From positions 790,766 to 854,765 of the forward strand of contig NW_008705576.1 of NCBI RefSeq assembly GCF_000186865.1: a stretch of 64,000 bases of DNA, written 5' to 3'. Both the position numbers and the translations under genes were made by a program. Positions 18,801 to 27,205 of this stretch are shown here, one piece after another; position 1 is the stretch's first letter, and each line of letters starts with the position of its first letter. The DNA comes from Aureococcus anophagefferens. Taxonomy: Eukaryota > Sar > Pelagophyceae > Pelagomonadales > Pelagomonadaceae. Below the pieces are notes generated by a model. The model was not told the DNA's origin. It worked only from the letters and a program-made list of their open reading frames with translations, and ran no database searches.

Positions 18801-20621
18801 GCTCTTGACCTTGGCGGCGATGTCGCGCGCCGGGTTCGACGACGCGTAGCCGTAGTGGGGCAGGGGCGAGATGCACACGCGCACGTTCGGCAGGTCGCCG
18901 CTCGGCAGCGTGACCTGCTGCCGCGCCGTGAGCTGGGGCATCTGCCAGACGACGACGAGGCCGCCGATGTCCGCGGTGACGAGCTGCGCCTCGTCGACGA
19001 CCTCGACGACGTCCGAGATCTGCGCGCTGTGGCGCGTGAGCTGCGCGTGGATGCGCCGCTTGAGGCCGTGCTGCGAATGCTCGCTGAGCTTCCAGACGAG
19101 GACCACCGTCGACGCCGTCGCGTCCTTGACGGAGAGGCGCCCCGCGGAGAAGAGGAGGCCGTGGTCCACGGACACGACGATCGTGCCCGGCCCCGTGGAC
19201 TGCGCCGCGAGCTGGAGCACGGGCACGAGCTCCTTGCGCCCGTGGGGCGCGGGCACGGCCGCGGAGCTGTGGTCCTCGCCCAACGCGGCGGAGTCGAAGG
19301 TCGCGTCGTCCGCGGCGCCGCCGCCGAACCAGTCGCTCGGGTTCCAGACGTTGATGTTGCCGTCCGTGGACCCCGTGACGATGAGGTTCGAGTGGCGCTT
19401 CCGCCGCTCCAGCTCCACGATCGTCGTGACGCCAAAGGTGTGGAGCCGCAGCGTGCGGCAGCGGCCCAGGGCCTTGGGCCCCGTCGCGTCCGCCGACGCC
19501 GACTTGCGGTTCTCGTCGAACGACCACTCGTAGACCAACCCGCTCGTCTCGCCGCCCGTGTAGAGGCGGTCGAGCCGCGCCGAGTAGGTGATGGCCGACA
19601 TGGGGCTCGGCGTCTCGCGCCGGTGCACGAGCACGGGCAGCAGCGGGCCCTCGCGGGCGCCTCCGGACCGCGACGGCAGCGACCAGAGGCTCACGTAGTG
19701 CGGGCCGCCCGGCGCGATGGACGACCCCGTCACGACGATGGACGTGCCCACGACGCCGCCGCAGGCTAAAACCTTGTGGGGCCGGTACGCCGTGTGGTGG
19801 CGCAGCGCGCCGGACACGCGCGGCGGGTGGTCCGGCGTGATGATGTGGACGAGTTCCACGCCCTGGTCGCCTAAGGGTGATGCAACGTCGCTTCAACGTG
19901 AGTGTTCCGCGCGCGCGCGTTCCGGGGAAAGCGTCCACGCGTCGAGACCGCTCCGGGAGATGATCGCTCGTCCAGAAATCAGCCGAAACGAGTGGAAAAC
20001 GACCGAGAGGGGAGCCTTTCGAGTTGGCGCCCGTTTCCCGCCCCGGCTGTCACCCTGCGGCAGCGCGAGCACGCGGTGGATCGGCGGCGGCAGGTAGGTC
20101 AACGACACCAGACCGTTGGCGAAGTCCTCGTTGACCGCCGCGTCCGGGATCATGTGGTACTGGCGCAGCCGCGGCGCGCCGATGACCTCGGCCTCGGCGC
20201 TCCGCTCCTCCTCGTGCTCGCGCCCGGGCTCGTCCGCGTCCTCGACCTCCTCCCGCTCGCGCTTCGGCATGTCGAGCCCCAGGACGAAGGCCGCGAAGTC
20301 GTTCCAGTCGAGCTCGCCCTCGCCCCGTAGATCCATCTGGCGGAAGAGGTCCACGGCGCCCGCAGCCCACGCCATCTCCAGGTCTCCTCGAGGCGCGTTC
20401 GTCGCCGTGGCCATGAGCACGAGGAAGTCCTCGGCGCGGAGCTTGCCGCCCTCGGGCACGCGGTCGATGGCGTGCGGGTCCGTGCGCAGCTTCGACTCGG
20501 GCGGCGCGTTGCGCACCAAAGCCCGCGCCGCCGTGAGCGACCACTGCGCCCGCAGCTGCTCGATGGACGTGCCCGCGATGAGGGCGCTCAGCTGCTGCCC
20601 GGCGCTCAGCGCCGAGGCCAT
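15867..20621 (-). CDS. EF-hand plus WD40-repeat protein (WDR49/EFCAB8-like), 1523 aa
   Basis: Exon 1 is 20621-20054, exon 2 is 19870-15867, joined across a family-2 introner intron; the junction reads ALPQGDQGVELVHI. Residues about 100-120 carry an EF-hand-like helix-loop-helix (DLFRQMDLRGEGELDWNDF). The rest has many WD40 blades, for example LIVTGSTDGNINVWNPSDW, VVVWKLSEHSQHGLKRRIHA and ILTASEDGLARIWTWNG. Long disordered Ser/Arg/Pro-rich segments lie near residues 830-900 and at the C-terminus. EF-hand/WD40 proteins of this order (WDR49, WDR64, EFCAB8) are mostly ciliary in animals and protists. The closest subfamily cannot be fixed by eye. The start is chosen as the ATG giving an Ala/Leu-rich helix before the EF hand. 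Confidence 0.82.
19871..20057 (-). mobile_element. Introner-like element, family 2, copy 1
   Basis: About 187 bp. The predicted intron is 20053-19871 (183 bp, GT-AG: GTGACAGCC to CCCTTAG). Ends carry a short inverted repeat GGGTGA/TCACCC. The interior matches copy 2 at 46394-46595 over about 120 bp (for example CAACGTCGCTTCAAC and GATGATCGCTCGTCC). No clean 8-bp target duplication is visible, so this copy is probably older or had its ends altered. Confidence 0.75.
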
Positions 20622-21275
20622 GGCGGCGGCCGGCGCTGCTCGTGGAAACGCCGCGCGCGACGACCACCGGGGGCGCGCGACCCGGGCGCCGTACGCTGCC
20701 CACCGTCGGGCCGCGCTAAAGCCGCGGCAACAAATCAACATCAACACGAACGAGGGTGGCATGGTATGGTCGCCACTCCGTGGGCTGCGCATGGTGGAAA
20801 GGCAATTTGCTGGGCTGCGCCGCGCGGCGCGTCCGATCGGGCGTCGCCGGGGGCCGGGATTCGCGTGGTTCCGGTGCTCTTCGTGCTGCAGCTGCCGCTG
20901 GTGACCGGATCGGCTGTGGGAAGGGAGTGGCGTTCCGACGGGTGATCGTCGGACCGTCGGAAGCGGATTTGGTTGCGGCGGGTCTCGGCCGCGGGTCGCG
21001 CGTCGACATGCTCGCGGCGCGGGTTGCAGCTCTCGCGATTTGCGCCGATTTTACAGCCCGCGCGCCGTCGCGCGGGCGGTTTTTAGCGCCTGTTGACCTG
21101 CTACTTTACGGCAACTTCACACTCTTGACGCTCGAGGGCGCTGTTTTTTGAGAGACTCGGCGCGCCCGTCGTCGCTCGTCGGTTTTGGGTACGACGATTT
21201 TAAGTGCACTGATAGGATATATACTCGGGTTGCCTTCAAGGTCGCTGTTTTTTTAGCGCACAGGTCCAGGCCACA
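20622..21275. other. Intergenic and 5' region of retroelement
   Basis: 654 bp between the divergent EF-hand/WD40 gene and ORF1 of the retroelement. The right part (about 21000-21275) is less GC-rich and contains a TATATA stretch near 21218, roughly 60 bp before the ORF1 start. It is probably the retroelement 5' UTR/promoter. The left boundary of the element is not defined. Confidence 0.4.
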
Positions 21276-22376
21276 ATGAGCTCGTCGACCGGTCTCCGTT
21301 CCCGCCTCTCCACGCGCGCCGGCTCGTCCTCCTCGGTGTCGTCGGCCTCGGCGGCGGCGTCGTCGCCCCTGATCCGGACGGCCTCCTTGCCTAAGAGGAG
21401 CAAGGAGAGGTACTGGATTTTCCTAAAGGTCAAGGGGGAGGATCAGGAGGTTCGTAACGTTCTGCTCGTCGTCCTCGCCGAGCACGAGGAGATTCGGGCC
21501 TACGGACAGGGCTTCGACACGAGGGAGTACAACGGCACGGGCTTCTTCGCCTTCAAGGCCCACAAGCTCCTCAAGGAGGCGACGGCGCACGCGTGCGCCG
21601 CCGCCGCGCGCTTCTACGACGCGACGGAGGAGGAGGCCCTGGCGGCCCTGCGCTCCCTGGGGCCGCGCGGGTACGTGCGCCTCGACGGGTTCCTCGGCAT
21701 CATCCGCCGGGGCGAGGACGGCGCGCTCACCGCGGTCAAGGCCGCGGTCGCGCGGCGCGCCATCGACGTCGCCGCCGACGACGAGCCCGGGCCCGAGATC
21801 GTGGAGATCGTCGACTCGCAGCCGGGGACGGAGGACGACGACGTCGACGACGAGCCGCCGGCGTCGCCCCCGGCGTCGACGAGCCCGCGCCGCGCGCGCG
21901 CGGAGGCGGCGGTGGCGACGGTGACGCCCGTCGACGCGCGCGACACGAAGGCGCCGCGGTTGAGCGCGGCGTCGCCGGACGCGCCCCGGCCGCCGTCGCT
22001 GGCGCCGCCGCCGCTCGTGAACGGCGGCGGCGCGCCGGTGGGCGGCGGCGTCGTGCCGGGGCCCGCGGCGCTCGAGCTGGGGCAGTTCGCGCCCGCGCCG
22101 GTGCCGTACTCGCCCTGCTTCCCGCCGCCGTCGATGCCGCCGTACGCGCCCTACTACCAGCCGACGGCGCCGCCGCCGGCGTTGCAGCAGTCCGCCGTGG
22201 ACATCGAGGCCACGGTGCGCCGCCTGATGGCGGAGGGCCAGGCGCGCGACCGCGACCGCGACCGCGCCGACGCCGCGGTCAACGGCGGCCTGCGCGCGCA
22301 GCGCGGCGGCTTCGTGCGCAAGCGCTGCCGGTACGGCGCGAGCTGCTACCGCCGCGACTGCCGCTACGCGCACTGA
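21276..22376 (+). CDS. Retroelement ORF1-like protein with CCCH zinc finger
   Basis: 366 aa. A Ser/Ala-rich N-terminus, then a globular block (residues about 45-160: YWIFLKVKGEDQEVRNVLLV, EIRAYGQGFDTREYNGTGFF) that I do not recognise. A Pro/Ala-rich linker of about 150 residues follows. The protein ends in a CCCH finger (CRYGASCYRRDCRYAH, spacing C-x5-C-x4-C-x3-H) typical of RNA binding. Position just upstream of the endonuclease frame and the nucleic-acid-binding C-terminus fit an ORF1 nucleocapsid/chaperone. It could instead be an unrelated RNA-binding host gene. Confidence 0.55.
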   Translation: MSSSTGLRSRLSTRAGSSSSVSSASAAASSPLIRTASLPKRSKERYWIFLKVKGEDQEVRNVLLVVLAEHEEIRAYGQGFDTREYNGTGFFAFKAHKLLKEATAHACAAAARFYDATEEEALAALRSLGPRGYVRLDGFLGIIRRGEDGALTAVKAAVARRAIDVAADDEPGPEIVEIVDSQPGTEDDDVDDEPPASPPASTSPRRARAEAAVATVTPVDARDTKAPRLSAASPDAPRPPSLAPPPLVNGGGAPVGGGVVPGPAALELGQFAPAPVPYSPCFPPPSMPPYAPYYQPTAPPPALQQSAVDIEATVRRLMAEGQARDRDRDRADAAVNGGLRAQRGGFVRKRCRYGASCYRRDCRYAH

Positions 22377-22496
22377 CGGCGCCGGGGCCGCAAGGTCCCG
22401 GCGCCGGAAAGTCGCGTAAAGAAACAGACGCGGCGCGCGCTCCAAGACGGCGCGCGTCGTTATTGCGGGAGCCGCGGCGGCCGGCGGCGGCGACGC

Positions 22497-23721
22497 GTGG
22501 GCGGCGCGGCGGCGCGGGCGGTCGACGGCGGCGGCGGCGGCGGGCGAGGGCCCGCGTCGAGGCGGCGCCGGGCTGGCTCGGCGGCGGCGCGGCGCGGGGC
22601 TGGGCGAGCCCTTGGCGCTTTAACCCCCGGCGATACTTGCTCAAGGTCGGCGGCAACTTCACTGCACAACCACGACTTTGGTAAATGTCGGCTCCGGCGC
22701 CGATGGCATGGTCCCTACCGCTCTGAGGGCTGCACCGGTCACTGCTGGCGGCGGCGCGCGGGCGGCGCGACGGCCCGGGCCGGCGGCGACGGGGGCGGCG
22801 GCGGCGGGCGAGGGCCTGCGCCGAAGCGGCGCCGGCATTGGCGGCAGGGCCGCAGGTCGTGTGGACCGCGCGGCAGCGGTGCGCGCACGGGTACGCAGGG
22901 CGCGGCGGGCGACGACGACGGCGCGCCGACGCCGCCCGCGCCGGCGCCGCCGCAGCCGCCGCCGACGGCGACGGCGGTGCGCGCGGCGGCCGTGGAGCGG
23001 TCGCTGTGGGTGCTGTCGCTCAACGTCCGCGCGCTCACGGAGGAGAAGCTCCTCGTCGTGCGGCGCGCGCTCGACGAGCTTACGCGGGCCGGCCGGCGGC
23101 CAGACGTCATCTGCCTGCAGGAGACGTGGGGCACCGAGGCCTCGGAGCGCCGCTTCGCGCTGGAGGGCTACCGCATGTTCGCATTCTCGCGCGGCGGCCG
23201 CGGCGCGCGGTCGCCGGGCGGCGGTCTCGCGACGTACGTGCGCAGCGAGCTGCGCGCGTGCACGCTGGAGAAGGGCGAGAGCGGCGTCGTCGTGGAGCTG
23301 CCGGACGCCGTTCCGGCCGTGCACATCGCCAACGTGTACAGGTCGGAGCGCGCCGACCGGGAGCTGCCGGTCGGCGCGCGCTTCTTCGACTTCGTCGGCG
23401 GCGCCGTCGACCGCGCGCGCGCCGCCGGGGCCGTCGCCATCGTCGCCGGCGACTTCAACGTCGCCGGCCTCGAGAGCACGGACCCGGCGTGGCCGCGCGC
23501 GCCGGGGCGGCTCGGGAGCGCGGTGGCGGAGCTCCCGAGGATGCGCGCCTGGATCGACGACCGCGGCCTCACGGTCGTCAGCGGCGCCGGCTGCTCGCCC
23601 GCGGAGGCCGTGACGCGGCGGTCGGGGGACCGCGCGTCCGAGATCGACTACGTCGTCGTCGACGCCGGCCGTGGCGTCGACGTCGTATCGTGCGCGACGG
23701 ACGGCGACGACGACGGCCCGT
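22497..23721 (+). CDS. Retroelement ORF2, APE-type endonuclease part (partial)
   Basis: Open frame running into the assembly gap. The convincing part is about 22990-23721: SLWVLSLNVRAL, DVICLQETWG, GGLATYVRSEL, VAIVAGDFNV and SEIDYVVVDAG. These are the N, E, D-x-N and ID motifs of exonuclease-endonuclease-phosphatase domains used by LINEs to nick target DNA. The terminal SDH motif would fall in the gap. No ATG is obvious upstream in this frame, so the start is uncertain; the first ~160 residues are low-complexity Gly/Arg from a GC-rich region with partly duplicated sequence (near 22484-22570 and 22745-22835). Confidence 0.72.
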
Positions 23722-24669
23722 NNNNNNNNNNNNNNNNNNNNNNNNNNNNNNNNNNNNNNNNNNNNNNNNNNNNNNNNNNNNNNNNNNNNNNNNNNNNNNN
23801 NNNNNNNNNNNNNNNNNNNNNNNNNNNNNNNNNNNNNNNNNNNNNNNNNNNNNNNNNNNNNNNNNNNNNNNNNNNNNNNNNNNNNNNNNNNNNNNNNNNN
23901 NNNNNNNNNNNNNNNNNNNNNNNNNNNNNNNNNNNNNNNNNNNNNNNNNNNNNNNNNNNNNNNNNNNNNNNNNNNNNNNNNNNNNNNNNNNNNNNNNNNN
24001 NNNNNNNNNNNNNNNNNNNNNNNNNNNNNNNNNNNNNNNNNNNNNNNNNNNNNNNNNNNNNNNNNNNNNNNNNNNNNNNNNNNNNNNNNNNNNNNNNNNN
24101 NNNNNNNNNNNNNNNNNNNNNNNNNNNNNNNNNNNNNNNNNNNNNNNNNNNNNNNNNNNNNNNNNNNNNNNNNNNNNNNNNNNNNNNNNNNNNNNNNNNN
24201 NNNNNNNNNNNNNNNNNNNNNNNNNNNNNNNNNNNNNNNNNNNNNNNNNNNNNNNNNNNNNNNNNNNNNNNNNNNNNNNNNNNNNNNNNNNNNNNNNNNN
24301 NNNNNNNNNNNNNNNNNNNNNNNNNNNNNNNNNNNNNNNNNNNNNNNNNNNNNNNNNNNNNNNNNNNNNNNNNNNNNNNNNNNNNNNNNNNNNNNNNNNN
24401 NNNNNNNNNNNNNNNNNNNNNNNNNNNNNNNNNNNNNNNNNNNNNNNNNNNNNNNNNNNNNNNNNNNNNNNNNNNNNNNNNNNNNNNNNNNNNNNNNNNN
24501 NNNNNNNNNNNNNNNNNNNNNNNNNNNNNNNNNNNNNNNNNNNNNNNNNNNNNNNNNNNNNNNNNNNNNNNNNNNNNNNNNNNNNNNNNNNNNNNNNNNN
24601 NNNNNNNNNNNNNNNNNNNNNNNNNNNNNNNNNNNNNNNNNNNNNNNNNNNNNNNNNNNNNNNNNNNNN
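23722..24669. other. Assembly gap (948 N)
   Basis: Unresolved bases inside ORF2. The frame before the gap differs from the frame after it. Either the gap length is only an estimate, or the element carries a frameshift. A full LINE reverse transcriptase plus linker usually needs more than 316 codons, so the gap is probably shorter in the assembly than in the genome. Confidence 0.95.
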
Positions 24670-25266
24670 GCGGAGCGGCAGGCCGCGGGCGTCAGCGACC
24701 TCGCGCTCTTCCGCGCCGTCCGCCCGAGCCGCGAGTGGCGGCGGACCTGGATCCTGGAGCAGCGCGCGGCGGGCGACCGGCGGGAGACCGCGCTCGTCGC
24801 CATCTTGGGCGGGACGTGCCGCCTCGCGCCGCAGACGCGGCTCGTCCGGTGGGCGGCCCGGGGCCGCGAGCGGCCGGGCTACTGCGACCTCTGCGGGCTC
24901 TACGTCCGCGGGACGGCCGCGGACATGGCCCACGTCTGCCTCGAGTGCCCGGCGTCGCGCGTGACGCGGCTCGGCCTGGATGCTCCCCGACGCGCGTGGT
25001 TCGCGAGCGTCGAGAACGCCTACGGCCGCCAGGGCCGCGAGGCGGCGGCGCGCTGGTGGCGCGGCGCGCGGGCGCCGGCGCTCTCGTCGTGCTCCGACGT
25101 CGGCTTCGCCGCTTTTTTGGCCGCGTCGGGCGCACCGCCGCTCCCGCGCGGCGGCCTCGCGGAGCTGCGCGACGATCTTGCTCGCGCCTTCGCGTCGACG
25201 TTCGGCGAGTTCTTCGTCGCCCACGCCAGCGAGATTGCGGCGCTTCCTCCGCGGCGCTCGACCTGA
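24670..25266 (+). CDS. Retroelement ORF2, C-terminal Cys/His domain (partial)
   Basis: 198 codons from the gap to a stop at 25264-25266. It contains EWRRTWILEQRAAGDR, TCRLAPQTRLVRW and a Cys/His knuckle (CDLCGLYVRGTAADMAHVCL, C-x2-C-x12-H-x3-C) followed by ECPASR. A knuckle of this spacing with a preceding Arg-rich helix is characteristic of the region after RT in LINE ORF2. The reading frame is offset from the endonuclease part because of the gap. Confidence 0.7.
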   Translation, partial: AERQAAGVSDLALFRAVRPSREWRRTWILEQRAAGDRRETALVAILGGTCRLAPQTRLVRWAARGRERPGYCDLCGLYVRGTAADMAHVCLECPASRVTRLGLDAPRRAWFASVENAYGRQGREAAARWWRGARAPALSSCSDVGFAAFLAASGAPPLPRGGLAELRDDLARAFASTFGEFFVAHASEIAALPPRRST

Positions 25267-25755
25267 TTTTGTTCATATTCCTCTCTTCCTCAGCGGCGTC
25301 CTCCTCTTCTACATCGACGCGGCCGCGGGCCGCGGTTCTTCGATCTGGACGCTTCCTTTTGTTTCTCCCGCTCGCTGACCACGAGCATCCTCTTCGGCGG
25401 TGCCCTCGGCTAGCCATTCGTGGTCCTGAGGTTGAATCGGCCTGGTCGAGCCGGAGTTCCTGTCCCCGTGCACGGTGGTGGTGGTCCTTCTCAACCTCCC
25501 CCGGTCCACGGAGAGACCGACCTTGAGTGGCCCCTGGAGCCCACGCAGGAGCTACCGCCCCGCGCCTGCTCGGTCTGGTTCCCTCCGCGGGGGTCCCTCA
25601 GTGGGCCTGCCTCCCCTCCCCGGACGGACGCAGTCGGGCGCGCACCCCCTTCAATAACTTGGTCAACACGAGTGCATCGTGCAGCGATCCTGAACTCGGC
25701 GCAATGATGTCTCTCGCGCGGTTCGACGCGTCGACAGCGCTCTCGTGAGACTCGT
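25267..25755. other. Intergenic, probable retroelement 3' UTR and promoter region
   Basis: 489 bp. The first part follows the ORF2 stop and is likely element 3' UTR; no poly-A or simple-repeat tail was recognised. A 17-bp string ccttcaataacttggtc near 25648-25665 recurs near 43525-43542, in both cases upstream of a plus-strand gene. Confidence 0.35.
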
Positions 25756-25899
25756 ATGGACCGCGGCACCGGCGTCGACGGCGCCCTCTCGCAGCTCCAG
25801 CACGCCTGGGCGACCTTTGTGAACTCGTCGTTCGTCGAGGAGACGTTGAAGGTCGCGGCCGACGCCAGCGCCGCCGCCGCGGAGAAGCTCGCGCCATGA
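25756..25899 (+). CDS. Short ORF directly upstream of DHHC gene
   Basis: 47 codons, MDRGTGVDGALSQLQHAWAT and onward, ending in a TGA that overlaps the DHHC start as ATGA. The peptide looks helical and protein-like (LQHAWATFVNSSFVEETLKV). It could be a regulatory upstream ORF, a separate micropeptide, or an exon of the DHHC gene with a splice not seen here. No family recognised. Confidence 0.3.
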   Translation: MDRGTGVDGALSQLQHAWATFVNSSFVEETLKVAADASAAAAEKLAP

Positions 25900-27170
25900 G
25901 GCGCGGCTTCCTCGCGCCGTCGCTCGAGGACACGTGCGCCGGCGTCGAGCGGCACGGCGCCTGCGACGGCGCGCTCGCGGCCGCCGCCGAGGAGGGCCGC
26001 CTCGCGCTGCTGCTCTGGCTGCTCGAGACGCGGCGGTTCGGCCGGCGGCAGCTCGACGAGGCGCTGCTCGCGGCCGCGCGGCACCGCGCGGGCGACCACC
26101 GCTTCGTCGACCTCCTGCTGTCCCGCGGCGCGTCCGCGGCCGCGCGCGACGCCGCGGGCGACGGCGCCGCGCACCTCTGCGCGGCGTCGCGCGACCCCGC
26201 GGCGACGCGGACGCTCAGGTCGCTGCTGCACCACCCGTCGCTCGCGCGGGACGCGCTCGCCGTGCCCAACGCCGAGGGCCGCACGCCGGCCGCGGTCGCC
26301 GCGCGCCTCGAGGCCTTCGAAGCCGCCGAGGTCGCCGCGGCGTGGCTCGAGCGCTGGGGCGCGGCCCGCGGCCGCGCGCTGTCCTTCGGCGCGCCGCACG
26401 CCGCCTGGGCGCTCGGCGCCGTCCTCGAGCGGACCGCGGCGGCCCCGCTCCCCTGGCTCCTGCTCGCCCTCGGCCTCGCGCTCCTCGCGGCGCCCGCGGG
26501 GACCGCGGGCGCGGCGGTGGCGAGCCCGAAGTCGCTCCTCGGCAGCGGCGTCGCGTCGGCCTTCTGCGTCGCCTGCGCGCTCACGACGCGCGCCGCGCTC
26601 GGAGATCTCGACGCCGACGTGCTGACGCGCGCGCACGCGGCGGTCTACGCGGCCTACGCGCTCCTCTACGTGCGCTGCCTGGCGCCGGTGCCGCGCCGCC
26701 GGAGCGCGCCGGGCCTCGCGGCCGCCGCGCGGTCGGCGCCGCGGCTCGTCGACGAGCTGTGCTTCTCGTGCCGCGCGCCGTACCGCGACGGCGCGCACTG
26801 CCTCCGCTGCGGCACCTGCGTCGCGCGCCGGGACCACCACTGCGCGCTGCTGGACCGGTGCGTCCACGCGGGCAACGTCAACGCGTTCCGGCTCCTCCTG
26901 TTCCTCACGCTCCTCGCCGGCGCGAGCTGCCTGCGCGTCGGCGTCTGGTCCTTCGCCGGCGTCGCCGACGAGCGGGACGCCTGGCCTCCGGACCCGCGCG
27001 TCTGGACCCGGGGGCTCCTGGGCCCGCGGGGCTGCACCTGCCTCCTCCTGCTCGTCCTCGTGCCCCTGGGCCTCGTCGCCGTCGCCTACGAGTGCGCGCG
27101 CCACGCGCTCCGCGCCGCGGGCGTCGAGCGGCGGTTCCTCGACGACGGCGCGGGGAAGAAGGATGATTAG
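25896..27170 (+). CDS. Ankyrin-repeat DHHC palmitoyltransferase
   Basis: 424 aa, intronless. N-terminal ~155 residues form degenerate ankyrin repeats (GALAAAAEEGRLALLLWLL, VDLLLSRGASAAARDAAGDG, TPAAVAARLEAF). Two membrane segments follow (PWLLLALGLALLAAP; VASAFCVACALTTRAAL). The DHHC cysteine-rich domain is at about 286-335: LCFSCRAPYRDGAHCLRCG, then RRDHHCALLDRCVHAGN. Two more membrane segments end the protein. Four helices with the DHHC loop between 2 and 3 is the standard fold of S-acyltransferases that palmitoylate membrane-associated proteins via a Cys acyl intermediate. The DHHC tetrad is intact. Ankyrin-DHHC proteins (DHHC13/17 type) use the repeats to bind substrates. Confidence 0.88.
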   Translation: MRRGFLAPSLEDTCAGVERHGACDGALAAAAEEGRLALLLWLLETRRFGRRQLDEALLAAARHRAGDHRFVDLLLSRGASAAARDAAGDGAAHLCAASRDPAATRTLRSLLHHPSLARDALAVPNAEGRTPAAVAARLEAFEAAEVAAAWLERWGAARGRALSFGAPHAAWALGAVLERTAAAPLPWLLLALGLALLAAPAGTAGAAVASPKSLLGSGVASAFCVACALTTRAALGDLDADVLTRAHAAVYAAYALLYVRCLAPVPRRRSAPGLAAAARSAPRLVDELCFSCRAPYRDGAHCLRCGTCVARRDHHCALLDRCVHAGNVNAFRLLLFLTLLAGASCLRVGVWSFAGVADERDAWPPDPRVWTRGLLGPRGCTCLLLLVLVPLGLVAVAYECARHALRAAGVERRFLDDGAGKKDD

Positions 27171-27205
27171 CATGTGATTCTCGGTGTGGTTCTCGAGCCG
27201 CGGGT

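Larger units (their letters stand above)
21276..25266 (+). mobile_element. Non-LTR retroelement (LINE-like), interrupted by assembly gap
   Basis: ORF1 (21276-22376) with a C-terminal CCCH finger, then an ORF2 with an APE-type endonuclease, a 948-N gap where the reverse transcriptase should be, and a C-terminal Cys/His segment of the kind found after RT in LINEs. No LTRs were seen. Target duplications and 5'/3' limits are not resolved. The RT itself is not visible, so the class assignment rests on the endonuclease and the order of parts. Confidence 0.72.

Noticed and set aside
20050..20703. Separate EF-hand gene ending at 19893
   Set aside because: The frame continues into the WD40 gene once the family-2 introner is removed, giving one protein.
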